Positions 45,500 to 56,540 of a stretch of 64,000 bases of DNA are shown here, in pieces. How positions within the stretch are numbered: the stretch's first letter is position 1; the number at the start of each line of letters is the position of its first letter. The stretch spans positions 49,120,734 through 49,184,733 of the forward strand of contig OY720350.1 in the NCBI GenBank assembly GCA_963082975.1, read 5' to 3'. The translations under genes were made by a program, and so were the position numbers. Below the pieces are notes generated by a model. That model was not told where the DNA came from. It saw only the letters and a program-made list of their open reading frames with translations, and did no database searches. The DNA is from Labia minor. Lineage: Eukaryota; Arthropoda; Insecta; Dermaptera; Spongiphoridae.

Positions 45500-45600
45500 G
45501 TGTATGTGAGAGCTAGAATCATGAAATTTGGTACACAGGCATTATTCAAAATTCGTAGTTTTCTATCAATTTTTGAGAAATGTACATAGCTCATCCGCAC
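45459..45600 (+). mobile_element. family B fragment with expanded TC microsatellite
   Basis: TTTTTACTATC (B 5' end) runs into a long (TC)n tract to ~45497, then resumes at GAGCTAGAATCATGAAATTTG and TATCAATTTTTGAGAAATG. About 100 bases of the 5' region are lost, as if the CTCTCT of the terminus had slipped onto the internal microsatellite. Confidence 0.75.
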
Positions 45601-45712
45601 GTAATTCAAAATAAATAAACATAAAATTAGTAAGTGTAAACTTTTATTTTTTATTAAAATTTAATAATGGCGATTGAATTCCACCGAAGTTCCTAACAGT
45701 TTGGGGTCCTTC

Positions 45713-46252
45713 TTTTTACTATCTCGGCAGAGATAGTATTGCGATCACGAAAATTTTGGATTTAAAGATTTTGATGTTTTTATACGTTTTGAAGGTCCCT
45801 GAGTCATTTTCACCAAGGTTGAGAAAAAGGTCTGTCTGTCTGTGTGTGTGTATGTAGACCAGATTACGCAAAAACGATTTGTGCTAGAATAATGAAATTT
45901 GGTACACGGGAATTATTCAAAATTTGTAGTTGTCTATCAACTTTTGAGAAATGTAGCTCAACCGGAAGAGGGTCATTACCTACAACGTTTTGATTTTTTT
46001 TCTTCTAAAGTGACCGTAAAAATAAAGATATATGTTTGATAGTTTTTCACATAATTAAAAATTGTATAAAACTGCTATATATAGAATTTCAGCTTGATTG
46101 AATCGCTTAAAGAACCGGAATTAATTTTTTAACACGTTGACTGGCAATCACTCACCAGCACGTGACGTGTTCCATCTTCAAAGATCCAAACACGCGCTGG
46201 TTTAATAAATATTATAATTAATCCAATTCATAGTCGAGTGGAGGCACTCCAG
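45713..46252 (+). mobile_element. family B HINE-like element, copy B3
   Basis: Complete at both ends (TTTTTACTATCTCGGCAGAG; TAGTCGAGTGGAGGCACTCC). The 3' AT-rich spacer is shortened, removing the GCGAG part of the inverted block. The loop of the 3' hairpin is GAGG instead of GAGA. Confidence 0.8.
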
Positions 46253-46374
46253 ATTTTTTTTTTTTGAAAATTTAATTCTTTTGACTAATCTTTATAAAAA
46301 CACTTTTAAAAAATTAAAATCTTCAGAATTAATTTTCAGTAATTTAGAATAGAATATTCATTTAATAAAATCAT

Positions 46375-46432
46375 TGGTAGAGATTATAGGGGTGCTTGGA
46401 GAAATGTAGTTGATGCGGCCAAGAAATTATTC
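46375..46432 (+). pseudogene. LINE C-terminal scrap
   Basis: The frame reads GRDYRGAWRNVVDAAKKLF, the typical last residues of Jockey/CR1/R1-type retrotransposon proteins (compare TWRNVDATAKDF at 40755-40975). No upstream coding remains. Confidence 0.5.
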
Positions 46433-47322
46433 ATTTTTGTTTTGATAAATTGTCAATTTGAACTATAAATTGTGTTCTTTTAACTATTGGGACTTTTTCC
46501 CCAAAGAATACGAAATAAGTAAAAGTGTAAACATATGTATATATATGATTTTTACGATTACATAATAGAAAAAACTAAAAAAAAATCAATGCTTATAAAT
46601 ACAATACATAAAATTAACTGTGCTTGTGCTTGTTTTCTTTAGCACATTTCTGCGATATTTATTCTAAAATTTGATATGGTTAGTCTCAATTCTTATATTT
46701 ATTTATTTGTTTAACGAAAAATTAATTTTTTTTTTAATTAAACAAAGTTTTTTCATAATTTTGATCAGCATAGGTTAAGAACGATTGGTCTAAAAGCTTT
46801 AGAAGATATTAATTACTCTTTTCAACTAGATAACTTTCTTTACCTTCTACATAATTTACCTTATATATTATGTACAATGATGAAATAATAAAATATTCGT
46901 ATAATTTAATACTTTGACAACCAAGTAAGAGTATATAAATCATATAATCAATTATGCAACATTCTACCTAAGAAAAATAATAAATTAAAAAATAAATTTG
47001 TAATTTATATATATATATAGTATATACCATATATATATGTAAATAAACTTACATATGAGCATTTTAAATTCGATGAGAAAACAACTGGAATGCTTACCTG
47101 AAACAAAGAGAAAATATATATTAAAATTTAAATACTTAGATTGGACATTATATTAACTATCAAGAAGTTTATTCTAGGGTAAAGCATGATATTTGAATAA
47201 AAAGAGAAACGGAGAACTCGAATATCATCTAACATTCAAAGTTTCAACATGTAATATCTAAAGAGAAGAAGACACCAATCCCTATGATATAACTTTTTTA
47301 AAAAACAAATAAAAAATTCTTC
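46433..47322. other. AT-rich DNA, nothing recognised
   Basis: AT-rich throughout, with TATA-type simple repeats near 47008-47040. Confidence 0.55.
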
Positions 47323-47901
47323 ATCTCGCGATCACGAAAATTTTCGATGTTGAGATTTTGATGTTTTTATACGTTTTGAAGGTTCCTGAATCATTTTCAC
47401 TAAGGTTGAGAAAAATGTCTCCCTCTCTCTCTCTGTGTGTGTGTGTGTGTGTATGTATGTAACCAAGATTACGCAAAAACGGTATGAGCTACAATGATGA
47501 AATTTGGTACATGGACATTATTCAAAATTCATAGATTTCTATCAACTTTTGAGAAATATAGCTCAACGGGAAGAGGGTCATTACCTACAACGTTTTGATT
47601 TTTTTTCCTCTAAACTGACCGTAAAAATAAAGATATATGTTTGATAGTTTATCACATGATTAAAAATTGTATAAAACTGCTATATATAGAATTTCAATTT
47701 GATTGAATCGCTGAAAGTGCCGAAATTAATTTTTTAACATTGCAAATCACGCGCCATCAACAAAGAGCCAAATATGCGCAGGTTTAATAAATATTATCTA
47801 TTAATTTTAATTTATAATTTGATTAATTTAATTTAATTTAAATTAATATATGTTATTTAATCCAATTCAAATTGCGAGATAGTCGAGTGGAGACACTCCA
47901 G
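47323..47901 (+). mobile_element. family B HINE-like element, copy B4
   Basis: Lacks the outermost 5' bases and begins at ATCTCGCGATCACG. The rest is complete to the 3' hairpin GAGTG-GAGA-CACTC and CAG at 47900. The microsatellite is CTCTCTCTCTGTGTGTGTG. Confidence 0.8.
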
Positions 47902-48224
47902 ATTTTTATTATTATTTATTTATTATTATAAATTATTAATATATAATCAAAATTAATTTTGAAAACGCAAATAATACTCGTAGATATGTTATTTTATTAA
48001 TAAATAAATCAAATTGATTATTCTTGTTCGTGAATGGGGAAGGCGAGGATGTGTGATCGAATTATTCAAAGGTAAATTGGGTTGATAGTCAATGTCCGAC
48101 CATTTGGTATGTCCACCCCCCAGAGATGCTTTCCCTTCATTTCTCACGTAGGTCCTTACAATACGTGACACTATGAATAATCTTTAATTACTTGGAGTGC
48201 ATAATTTCTAGCAGGTTGTCCTAG

Positions 48225-48440
48225 GTTTAGCGATCAATGCGTGAGGATGCAATTGCAGGCGCGCTTTTGAGCACGAATGCAGCTGGAGCCGTTGCTAGGC
48301 AACCACGTTACTCGTCTAGACGAGGCTCCTCCCCTAGAAGGCAGACGTCTGGCTGCCCCGACCTGGCCCAATCTCATGGGGACTTTGAACCCAGGAACAC
48401 CCCTATCCTAATCTCTTTTTACTCACCCCCCCCCCCCACT
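48225..48440. promoter_or_regulatory. GC-rich island with an RFX-type X-box
   Basis: About 200 GC-rich bases around GTTGCTAGGCAAC (48291-48303), which fits the palindromic X-box bound by RFX factors (GTTGCC-type half sites in inverted order). CGTCTAGACGAGGCTCCTCC lies just downstream. The plus frame of 81 codons here is S/R/P-rich and unconvincing. RFX sites often lie upstream of cilium genes; no such gene is visible here. Confidence 0.35.
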
Positions 48441-49186
48441 ATCTCCAAACAACACTTATTACTAAAGATTAGAATAATTTAGTTGCAAATTTTTTCCATC
48501 TAAAATTTTTTTTTGTTAAATGTGTTCACTTAATTAAAAAAGAAAACAAAATAAAATAATAAAGAATTTTATTATTATTTATATCAAAAGAGAGAACAAA
48601 TATGGGAAAATAAATATATAAATGGTAATTATTCAAGTAAACTCATCTGGTAGCCAAACGGATAAAACATGCTAGCAAAATAGAATATCAATGGATTTAT
48701 ATGCAAATTTTAATAATTTTTATCTCGAAAACTATAAGATGCCGGGAAAAATTTCATAATTTATTTGAAATTACAAAAGTAACCTGGGTAAAGTATTATC
48801 CAAATCTACGAAAATGAGTTTACCTGAATAATTACCATATAAATATACAAATTCGATTGAATATTAGAAGAATATATGAAAGTTGCCCTAATTAGGTATC
48901 CTATTATTTTTCGACAATAAAAAAACATGTATATTGGCATTGAATAATACATTTTTAAAAAATTTAGTCTTTTCTGACATAATTGCTATTTGAATATTCT
49001 CTATTATATACTATTTATATTTTTATTATATTTTAAATAATATTTTTAAGCATAATACACCTAATTATTAAATAAATAATTGTATTAAAATAATTAATAG
49101 AATACTTGTTTTTCTTTTTTAAAAATTGAAAATAAAATGATTTTTAACTAATTAAATAAATCATTATTAAAATTATAAATCAAGGG
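48441..49186. other. AT-rich DNA, nothing recognised
   Basis: Contains an inverted pair: ATATGGTAATTATTCAGGTA (48840 region, minus) mirrors AAATGGTAATTATTCAAGTA near 48620, ~200 bases apart, each next to AACTCAT. This may be the ends of a small unidentified MITE (about 48600-48860). Confidence 0.35.
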
Positions 49187-49255
49187 CGTAGTTCAGTGGT
49201 AAAATACAGAACGACTAAACGTGAGGATGAAGGTTCAAACCTCAATAAATTTACA
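49187..49255 (+). pseudogene. tRNA-like sequence (tRNA relic or SINE head)
   Basis: GGGCGTAGTTCAGTGGTAAA has a good D-arm/A box, and AAGGTTCAAACCTC is a good T-arm/B box. The 3' strand of the acceptor stem (expected TACGCCC) is absent and the sequence runs into AT-rich DNA, so it is not a functional tRNA gene. Confidence 0.5.
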
Positions 49256-49374
49256 AAAATTTAATATACAATATTTAATATTAAATTATTAAACAATTAA
49301 TTTAAATTAATTAATTGTGTAAATAACCTGGATAATATGGGATCAGAACCAATAAAACAAAAAATAAAATGAAG

Positions 49375-49378
<4 letters not shown>

Positions 49379-49406
<28 letters not shown>
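49379..49406. repeat. (GT)n microsatellite
   Basis: About 14 uninterrupted GT units. Confidence 0.95.
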
Positions 49407-49409
<3 letters not shown>

Positions 49410-49647
49410 AGTATTTTATTTAATTTATCCAAAAATGACATAAATCAGTAAAAATAAACAAAATAACGATTGTTTAATATAATTATTGTTTGTGTGTGGT
49501 AACAAATTCGCCATTTTTCTTGATATGGGTATTTTATGTTCTTTAAATGGATGTGATCCCTTCAAGCTGATTGGGCTATTTATACGCCCCCGTCCTTTTA
49601 GTGCGTAAAAACTAGCCCTCCATAATTTTCGTTGGTTTTGCCAAATG

Positions 49648-49660
49648 GTTGCCTAGCAAC
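49648..49660. promoter_or_regulatory. RFX-type X-box, mirror of the one at 48291
   Basis: GTTGCCTAGCAAC is the exact reverse complement of 48291-48303, 1.36 kb away. The surrounding 49540-49720 is moderately GC-richer and unique. Confidence 0.35.
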
Positions 49661-49720
49661 ATCAAATAAGACAAGGGGTGAATATTTCGGTTAAGGGAGG
49701 TCGGCTGATTTTATGGTCAT

Positions 49721-50980
49721 TTTAAAAGTACATATTACACAATTAATTGAGATATTTGGAAATAAAATAAAATAACTTTTTTTCAAATATTATATTTACT
49801 TATATTAATTTTTAAATATATTAATAAGAAAACCAAATATTTGGTTATTATTTATTGATGTATATATATATAATATTTAATAATTAAAATTATAGATATT
49901 TAGTTCGTAATTTATTATTAGTGAATATATTATCTTTTTATCTGGAAAAATTAGAATAAAAAATTAAATTATGTTGCTGAATTTATTTTTACGCAAATTT
50001 AAATTATATGAAAAAGTTTTTAAAATATTTATAGACATTGTATTCGATTATATCATTGTTTATATATATATATATTATATATTAATGTAAAGAATGTAGT
50101 ATTTTTTAGTATATCAGGAATATGAATGATTTTTAATATATTTAATGATTAATTTTCATTTAAATTTATTTTAATTATTAGTAAATATTATTTTAGCATT
50201 TGAATTAAATGGATAATTATTCTCCTTTGCTAAGTTTCGTCACACTTTAATAGAAAAGGGTAGGAGGTCGTTGACTCGCCCTGTTAGAACAAAATGTTAA
50301 TTCTCTCAAGTAAAGAGTGGGGGAATCAGGGGATATTTTAGTCTGATCATTTACAACAAGAGCAATTTCAAACAAACAAAAAGGGGTAATTTAAATATGA
50401 AATTTTAGAAATTTTAATAAAATATCTATAAATGTTTATAATTAAATAAATAAATAATTAACATCATAATGAACTCATATTCAAATTAATGTTTTGTCAA
50501 TATAAACTGACGAGGGAGTTGAGAATCCAAGAATGGTCCTTAAACATCCACTGTTAGGGGGCTTTTTACGTTTCACTTATTTTTTTTTTTTTCAAAAATG
50601 CGTTTAATAATACAGTCTCGCTTTGATGATATTGCTGTAATGTTTATTATGGGAGAATTTTCAGGGACGACTTTTCAGAGAGGTTTTATGTTTATATCAC
50701 CAAAATCATTTCATTTAAATTTCATTTTAATTTCTTCTTTGGGGGCTTTAAGAAGGGAAGGTGAATGCAAATAAACAAAAAACAATTCCTCAACTAAAAC
50801 ACAATGGATCATTGATTAAATTGAGCCATCACTATAGCAAAATATCATCAAAATGATTAACGAGTGCCATCAGTCACGAAGCGGCCATTTATGTGATATT
50901 TTGTTTCATAAATAACATCAATAAGTATCCTCTTTATTGCAATAAAAAATTATCACGCAAACATTGTGTATTTTCAAATT
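49721..50980. other. AT-rich DNA, nothing recognised
   Basis: Patches near 50225-50345 and 50505-50580 are less AT-rich; no frames with motifs. Confidence 0.45.
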
Positions 50981-51117
50981 AAAAAGTAGCGGTCTCAAGA
51001 AAATCAAGATAAAGGTTGAGATGAACCTTTGTACTGATCGTTCATCACCTCTACTCTCTTAAGCGGCTATTATTAGTTTGATAAGTGTTGTCCTTAAAAA
51101 AGATTTTAAAAATCAAA
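50981..51117 (+). mobile_element. SINE, 3' part only
   Basis: Matches 28235-28380: AAAAAGTAGCGGTCTCAAGA, AAGATAAAGGTTGAGATGAAC, ACTGATCGTTCATCACCTC, TTTGATAAGTGTTGTCCTT. The tRNA-like head is missing. Confidence 0.7.
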
Positions 51118-51300
51118 GTTTATTTATTTATTTTTAAGGCCAATAATAATTTCCAACTGAGCAAAATGAATAAAAAAAAAAACGTTATAAAAACAAACTA
51201 ATACAAAAAATATGAAAAAGGAATAAAATATTAAATAATAAAAGTTTTGTTCTCTCTTCTTTATTGTTTTTTCCCATTTCAAGATACAAGTTATGTTATT

Positions 51301-51465
51301 TTTTTTTTTTTGGCTTTTTCGGAATATATGTTCATTTAGGCAGCTTTCTCAGATTTGTTTATTATTTTTATTTATATTTATATATCGATGCACTCCGCGA
51401 GGTTTGAACCCTCGAACTTCAGTCGGCGGACCGGTCACTATAACCTGGCGGCTAAGCTCCCGGTC
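51301..51465 (-). mobile_element. tRNA-derived SINE, full length with target duplication
   Basis: Minus strand: GACCGGGAGCTTAGCCGCCA (A box TAGCCGCCAGG), then GTGACCGGTCCGCCGAC, B box AGGGTTCAAACCTCG about 50 bases on, GTGCATCGATATATAAATAT, AGAAAGCTGCCTAAATGAAC, and AAAAAGCC plus poly-A. The flanks share ATGTTATTTTTTT (from 51293 and 51466), an apparent 13-bp duplication that partly overlaps the T run. The A-tailed end points to mobilisation by a poly-A LINE. The related copy at 35922-36072 lacks the 5' end. Confidence 0.85.
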
Positions 51466-51478
51466 ATGTTATTTTTTT

Positions 51479-52075
51479 AAGTAGCCTAAAAATATCAGTT
51501 ATAATTTCTTTCCTAGTATTTTTCTGAGTAGGCTCGAGTCCTTTATAAAATATAAAATTAATATATATATATATATATAGTCAATACAGGTAAATCTCAC
51601 ACGTTGGGATTTAATTTCCTCTGTAATAAATCCTAATAGTCGATTAGGATAAGCCAAGACTATTTTTACTTAAATTCGTATTAGAAAACCCATTTAAAAA
51701 AGAAAATATTTTAGATTCTTCCTGTAAGAAAAGACAAATTACTTGTTTGATTCAAAACAAATCTATAAAATATACTTAATAGTTCAATAAAAAATTAAAA
51801 CTTTAATTTGTTAATAAAATTTATATATATATATATAATCGAATTACATTAAAAGGTTTTTGATCGAATAGATAGGATAATATTTTCAACAGAAATTATT
51901 TTGTTTTTATGATAATTTTTGATTTAAAAAAAATATGTATAATCCATAGATAAATTTTATTACTAAAAGAATTTGCAAGAATAGAATATAATGTAAAAAA
52001 ATAAAGAAACTGATGACTAGCAAACCGGAGAACAAACAAAAAAAAAACAAAGATTTTGTCTGAAGTTTGTCCTTT
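51479..52075. other. AT-rich DNA, nothing recognised
   Basis: AT-rich with (TA)n near 51560 and 51822. Confidence 0.6.
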
Positions 52076-52440
52076 ATTTTGAATTCCGGTTGGATGTTTG
52101 GATTCCGGCTTGGGTTAAAGTCCTCACAAGTGGGGGAGATGTGGGGGGTGGTATTCTCTCATCCCCATCCATCGCCTCATTGTGAACGTCAATATATTGT
52201 GCGAATTGTAGGTTTAATCGTATACTATACACAACATTGATTCACGTGGGTTGTTTCCTCCAATCGATATTTGCCACTCTCAATAACAACAATTTCAATG
52301 GTCGTTTCATACCTGCGTTTCTATGGTAACAACTTTTGCAGTCCCCGACCGTCCATAACCACATCACCCACGCAATGTCAAGAAAAATTAATTTCAACAC
52401 AAAATATATTATATTGTGACGTGATGAATAGCAGTTCCAT
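52076..52440. other. GC-richer unique DNA
   Basis: Unique and moderately GC-rich (GGGGGAGATGTGGGGGGTGG near 52132). The plus frame from 52271 runs into a B fragment and is not a gene. Possible regulatory DNA. Confidence 0.3.
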
Positions 52441-52466
52441 TTTAAATAAATATAAATATATATCTA

Positions 52467-52603
52467 TTTTTACTACCTCGCCAGACATTTTTCTCAACCT
52501 TAGTGAAGATGATTCAGGAACCTTCAAAACGTATACAAACATCAAAATCTCAACATCGAAAATTTTCGTGATCGCAATACTATCTCTGGCGAGATAGTAA
52601 AAA
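52467..52603 (-). mobile_element. miniature family B element (137 bp)
   Basis: Contains only the first ~115 bases of family B, minus orientation, ending inside the GAAAAATGTCT just before the microsatellite. There an inverted copy of the 5' end is attached. The ends are 18-bp inverted repeats with one mismatch (TTTTTACTACCTCGCCAG at 52467-52484; 52586-52603). The normal 3' hairpin end is absent. Confidence 0.8.
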
Positions 52604-53323
52604 AGAATAAATGGATTATATAAATTTTAATTAGTTTTTAAATATTTATAATGCTAATGAAGTATTTTAATAAAAAATAAAATAAATTATGATATTCTTT
52701 TTAATATCATCCAAAAATTATAAATTTGAATTTGTTTAAACAAATGATATTTTTATTAATATGAATACTTTTGTAAACATGCTTTTCAAAGTTTTATAAA
52801 CGGGTGGAAGGGATGAATTTCCAACCATTAAGCAATTTATAAAAATGTTTTTCGTACATTGCATTGTATTGTATTGTTTTTCATCAGATAGGGTTGGTTG
52901 GGTTAGGTCATTGCTCCAGATGGAACATCGCCAGGAAAACAACCATTTATGGACACTATTGATAATAATATTTATTTATTATTTCTTTAGAATTGATATA
53001 CATAAATACATTTAAAAAAGAATGGGTATGCAATGAAATTAAATTGAATTGTTATTTATATTCTTGGTATTTATATATTGTATTCTTTGTATATAATATA
53101 TATATATATATACAACTATATAATTTAACTATTTGTATTAGAAAAAAATATAGTACTATTTTGAAATTCAAATTATAAAATTCTTGAATAATATATAAAT
53201 ATATTTAAATGCAAAAATAGAAGGGAAAAGAAATATTATAAATGATAAATATAAAAAACTATTAGTCAATGTCTCAAATTTAAAGTAGTGATAAAAGTTA
53301 TGATTGAAAAAAGATTGAAATAA
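52604..53323. other. AT-rich DNA, nothing recognised
   Basis: A short GC-richer stretch near 52860-52950; otherwise AT-rich. Confidence 0.5.
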
Positions 53324-53800
53324 AGTGAGAAATTTATATATAATATACCTGTATATATAATTAAACCCCTAACTAAGCTTATTTTCTTATTTAAAGAATT
53401 GATAAGTGATATTCTTCTTCCTCTAAATAAGGTTGAATTTTTACTAAAGATCAGATTTACAATTTTTTTTATTAATATTATTATAACAATTAAAACTAAC
53501 ATATCTTTCATATATCTAAGAACATATATAAATATATTATTGATTTAACCTTTCTATATTTTAGTATTTGACTATATAATTAATAATATATAATTTTTTC
53601 CCATTTTTTAGCATATTATATACTTATTATCCAAGGGCTTCCCTTTCTCAATACACCGTTTAGTTCTAGACTACTCTTCTCTACCCAAATTTCGCCTCTA
53701 CCTCCCCCTCCTCTCATATCCATTCCAAAATGAAGTATTTATTTTAATTGAAGTTATAAATTTAAATGAAAAATAAAAGTCCTTCCATTTACAAATTTTT
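53324..53800 (+). mobile_element. family D element, rearranged copy D4
   Basis: Begins like D3 (53324-53453), then has the block that closes the long D2 right part (53456-53619, ATTTACAATTTTTTTT to CCCATTTTTTAGCA), then the block that precedes it in D1 and D2 (53625-53795, CCAAGGGCTTCCCTTTCTC to CCTTCCATTTAC). The last two blocks are in swapped order compared with D2. Confidence 0.65.
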
Positions 53801-54118
53801 TAATAAATGATTGACTAGATATTATAATAAGAAAGGTAATATTTTCAAAATTAGTGATAGAATCGATTTGAATTCTAAAAATGGATGATTTGGAAAAATA
53901 AGATAAAATAAATAAATAAATATTAATGTATATGTATATATATATATTAATTTTCTTTTGTATTTTTATTATCTAAGGAATTAATTAATTAATATAATAC
54001 TAATAAAATTAATTAATATTCATAATATAATTAATTTAAATAATATTATATTAACATTTATAATTATATTATTAAAAATCTTTAAAAATCTAAAATTATA
54101 AAAAATAAACAAATTGAT
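53801..54118. other. AT-rich DNA, nothing recognised
   Basis: TTAATTAATA-type simple sequence. Confidence 0.6.
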
Positions 54119-54185
54119 AGATTTGAACTCAGACAAAAGAATTACTAGTCCTAGTCCAATCCGTTGCGACTGTGTAATCAACTAG
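54119..54185 (-). pseudogene. tRNA-like sequence (SINE head or tRNA relic)
   Basis: Minus strand: CAGTCGCAACGGATTGGACT, then TGAGTTCAAATCT, laid out like the D arm, anticodon arm and T arm of a tRNA. The acceptor stem is not complete. Confidence 0.4.
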
Positions 54186-54407
54186 TAAAAACATAGGAAA
54201 GAAATTCACTTGAAGGCTACGAAAATTCAACCCATAAGCAATACATGGCAAAGACTTTATTCATTAAATATTGATTAAACAAAGAAAAATGATCATGGAA
54301 ATAGTTATAATACAAGAAATACAAGAATCAAAAATAATCTTGTATTGAGAGAAGAGATATGCAAAGAATAATCATTTAATATAATTAATCAAAAGATTCG
54401 ACGTCAT

Positions 54408-56250
54408 TCAACATGGCAGCCGAAATCACATTGCATCTGTCAAAATTCAATAATTAATATTTAATTAAGGAAGCATCATAAAATTATATAATGCTAGTGA
54501 AAATGAATCTACATTGAATAACGAGTATTTTGATATGCGTTTTATATATTGTTATCAGAAAATGTTTATTTCAAGTGTAAACATGATACCAAATAAAAAT
54601 TAATTATAATTTTCATTTATATTTCACTAAAAATCCATTTTATTGAAAATCTGGCGAAAATTCTGTTGTATCTTTTTACTTTTATTCATTTTTTATGAAA
54701 TTTTGTTATTAATTTGAATAAACTGAATCCAATTGAATAGAAGTGTTTCTGCTAATTTTCCAAATCGTTCTATAAATATGAGTTCCAAATTTTTACTAAT
54801 ATGAAGCGTAGGAGAGGTGGGTCCTCTCAGAGGCACATAAGACATGTCTCACTCGTGAATGTAAGGGGTTTTGCTAGTTGAAGGGTTGACGTAATCTGGA
54901 TATATTTGAATAAACCCCCCGAAGGGGGGTTTATTCAAATATATATAGGAGACTCTAAAGAGTCTCCTATAAGAGACAAGATTTCAATTTTTTTCTTTTT
55001 AATGAAGCTATGCTAGGTATTCTCCTTCATCCAAATAAATTTGATTTTTTGAATGATCAGGGATGGGGGGTCGGAGAGAGTAAGAGCAAGGGAATGGATG
55101 GAAAGGAGTCAACGGGTCAACATGATTCCTCTAGGTAGAAGAGGGATTTAGAAGAAATCATGAGCTCACGTGAGGGCAGGGACGCCAATCCCTGAAATAG
55201 AATTCTTTTCTAATATAGAAAAGAATCTACTCGCTACCCGGGATATTATTTTTAAATTTATTAAAAAATAATTTTAGATCATAATCATCCTGTATGTTAT
55301 TACATCTTTTATAAACCATATATTTATATTTTTCTTATCCCGATAATTTATATACTTATTATCCAAGGGCTTCTCTTTCTCAAAACACCGTTTAGTCCTA
55401 GACTACTCTAATCTACCCAAATTTCGCCTCTTTCTCCCCCTCCTCTCATATCCATTCCAAAATGAAATATTTATTTTAATTGAAGTTATAAATTTAAATG
55501 AAAAATATCAACCCTTCCATTTACAATTTTTTTTAATTAATATTATTATAATAATTAAAACTAACATATCTTTCATATATCTAAGAACATATATAAATAT
55601 ATTATTGATTTAACCTTTCTATATTTTAGTATTTGACTATATAATTAATAATATATAATTTTTTCCCATTTTTTAGCACTTTATTACAATTATATTTTAA
55701 TTTTTTTATTCGATGATCAAAAATAATATATATATAAAATATATTTAGTTATTACATAATAAATAGATAATTATATTATTATATAAGATAAATATATAAA
55801 AATAAATTCAATTGAAGTAAAACGATTGTGTCAAGATTCAACATTTCAAACTTGTTCGCTCAATCAAATTGATAGAGAACAACCAACTTGTTATATTCAA
55901 TTAAAAAAAATAATAGAAGTAAATGTAATTAATAGAATTAAAATAATAAAGCAAATATTTATTTATTACATATTAAATAGATAATCATATTCAAGATTCA
56001 ACATTTCAATTCATTCTGTTTCGATCAATCGAAAGTGTTTCATAGCCAATGTAGGTGTTTTACTCTTTCTAATAGTGTGAAAATGTAATTTTTGATCAAA
56101 AGTGGAGGTTTGCAATTTAAATCGGCGATATAATGACTTCTTTAATTATCTTCTAAAATTTTAAAATTATTTGCCCATATCCATAGTCGACCGTAGACTA
56201 TATTTTATTCAAAAAGTAGCCCCTAAAAGCTAAAAGTTTGGCCACACCTG
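54408..56250 (+). mobile_element. family D element, copy D2 (with ~440-bp extra segment)
   Basis: Same order as D1: left flank (to ~54760, diverged), core 54760-55330 (nearly identical to D1), right blocks to 55580, and the final 56118-56250 ending GGCCACACCTG. Between 55583 and 56117 it has DNA that D1 lacks. The first ~95 bases of this are also in D4; the rest contains two versions of TCAAGATTCAACATTTCAA and of AAATAGATAAT.ATAT about 125-215 bases apart. Hairpins: 20-bp stem with GAA loop (54901-54920 with 54924-54943), the 12-bp stem with TAAA loop, and ATTCTTTTCTA-ATA-TAGAAAAGAAT (55202-55226). No coding region. Confidence 0.7.
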
Positions 56251-56540
56251 CTATAAACTATTGCTACTTTGAAAAAAATAAAACTGACGCCATTTAAGTA
56301 TAACAATATATATATATAAATATAGTGGCGGATTTTAAGATCAAGAAGTTGTGCTAGATATACTTAAAACATTTGAATGACATTATTAAAAATAATACAA
56401 AATGACATTATTTCACTATTGAAATTTGCGTGACGGGAAAACTAATCCAAAAACCCTACTGAAATTTATGGAAAAAATTTGTCTTGATGATTGATTCATG
56501 TTTCAAGGTTAATTGTTTTATGTTTACTTAGCATAACTTC

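Noticed and set aside
49187-49255. Functional tRNA gene
   Set aside because: The D arm and T arm are plausible, but the acceptor stem cannot close; called a relic.
52271-52597. 108-codon plus-strand open frame
   Set aside because: Its second half is antisense of a miniature family B element; no coding signature.
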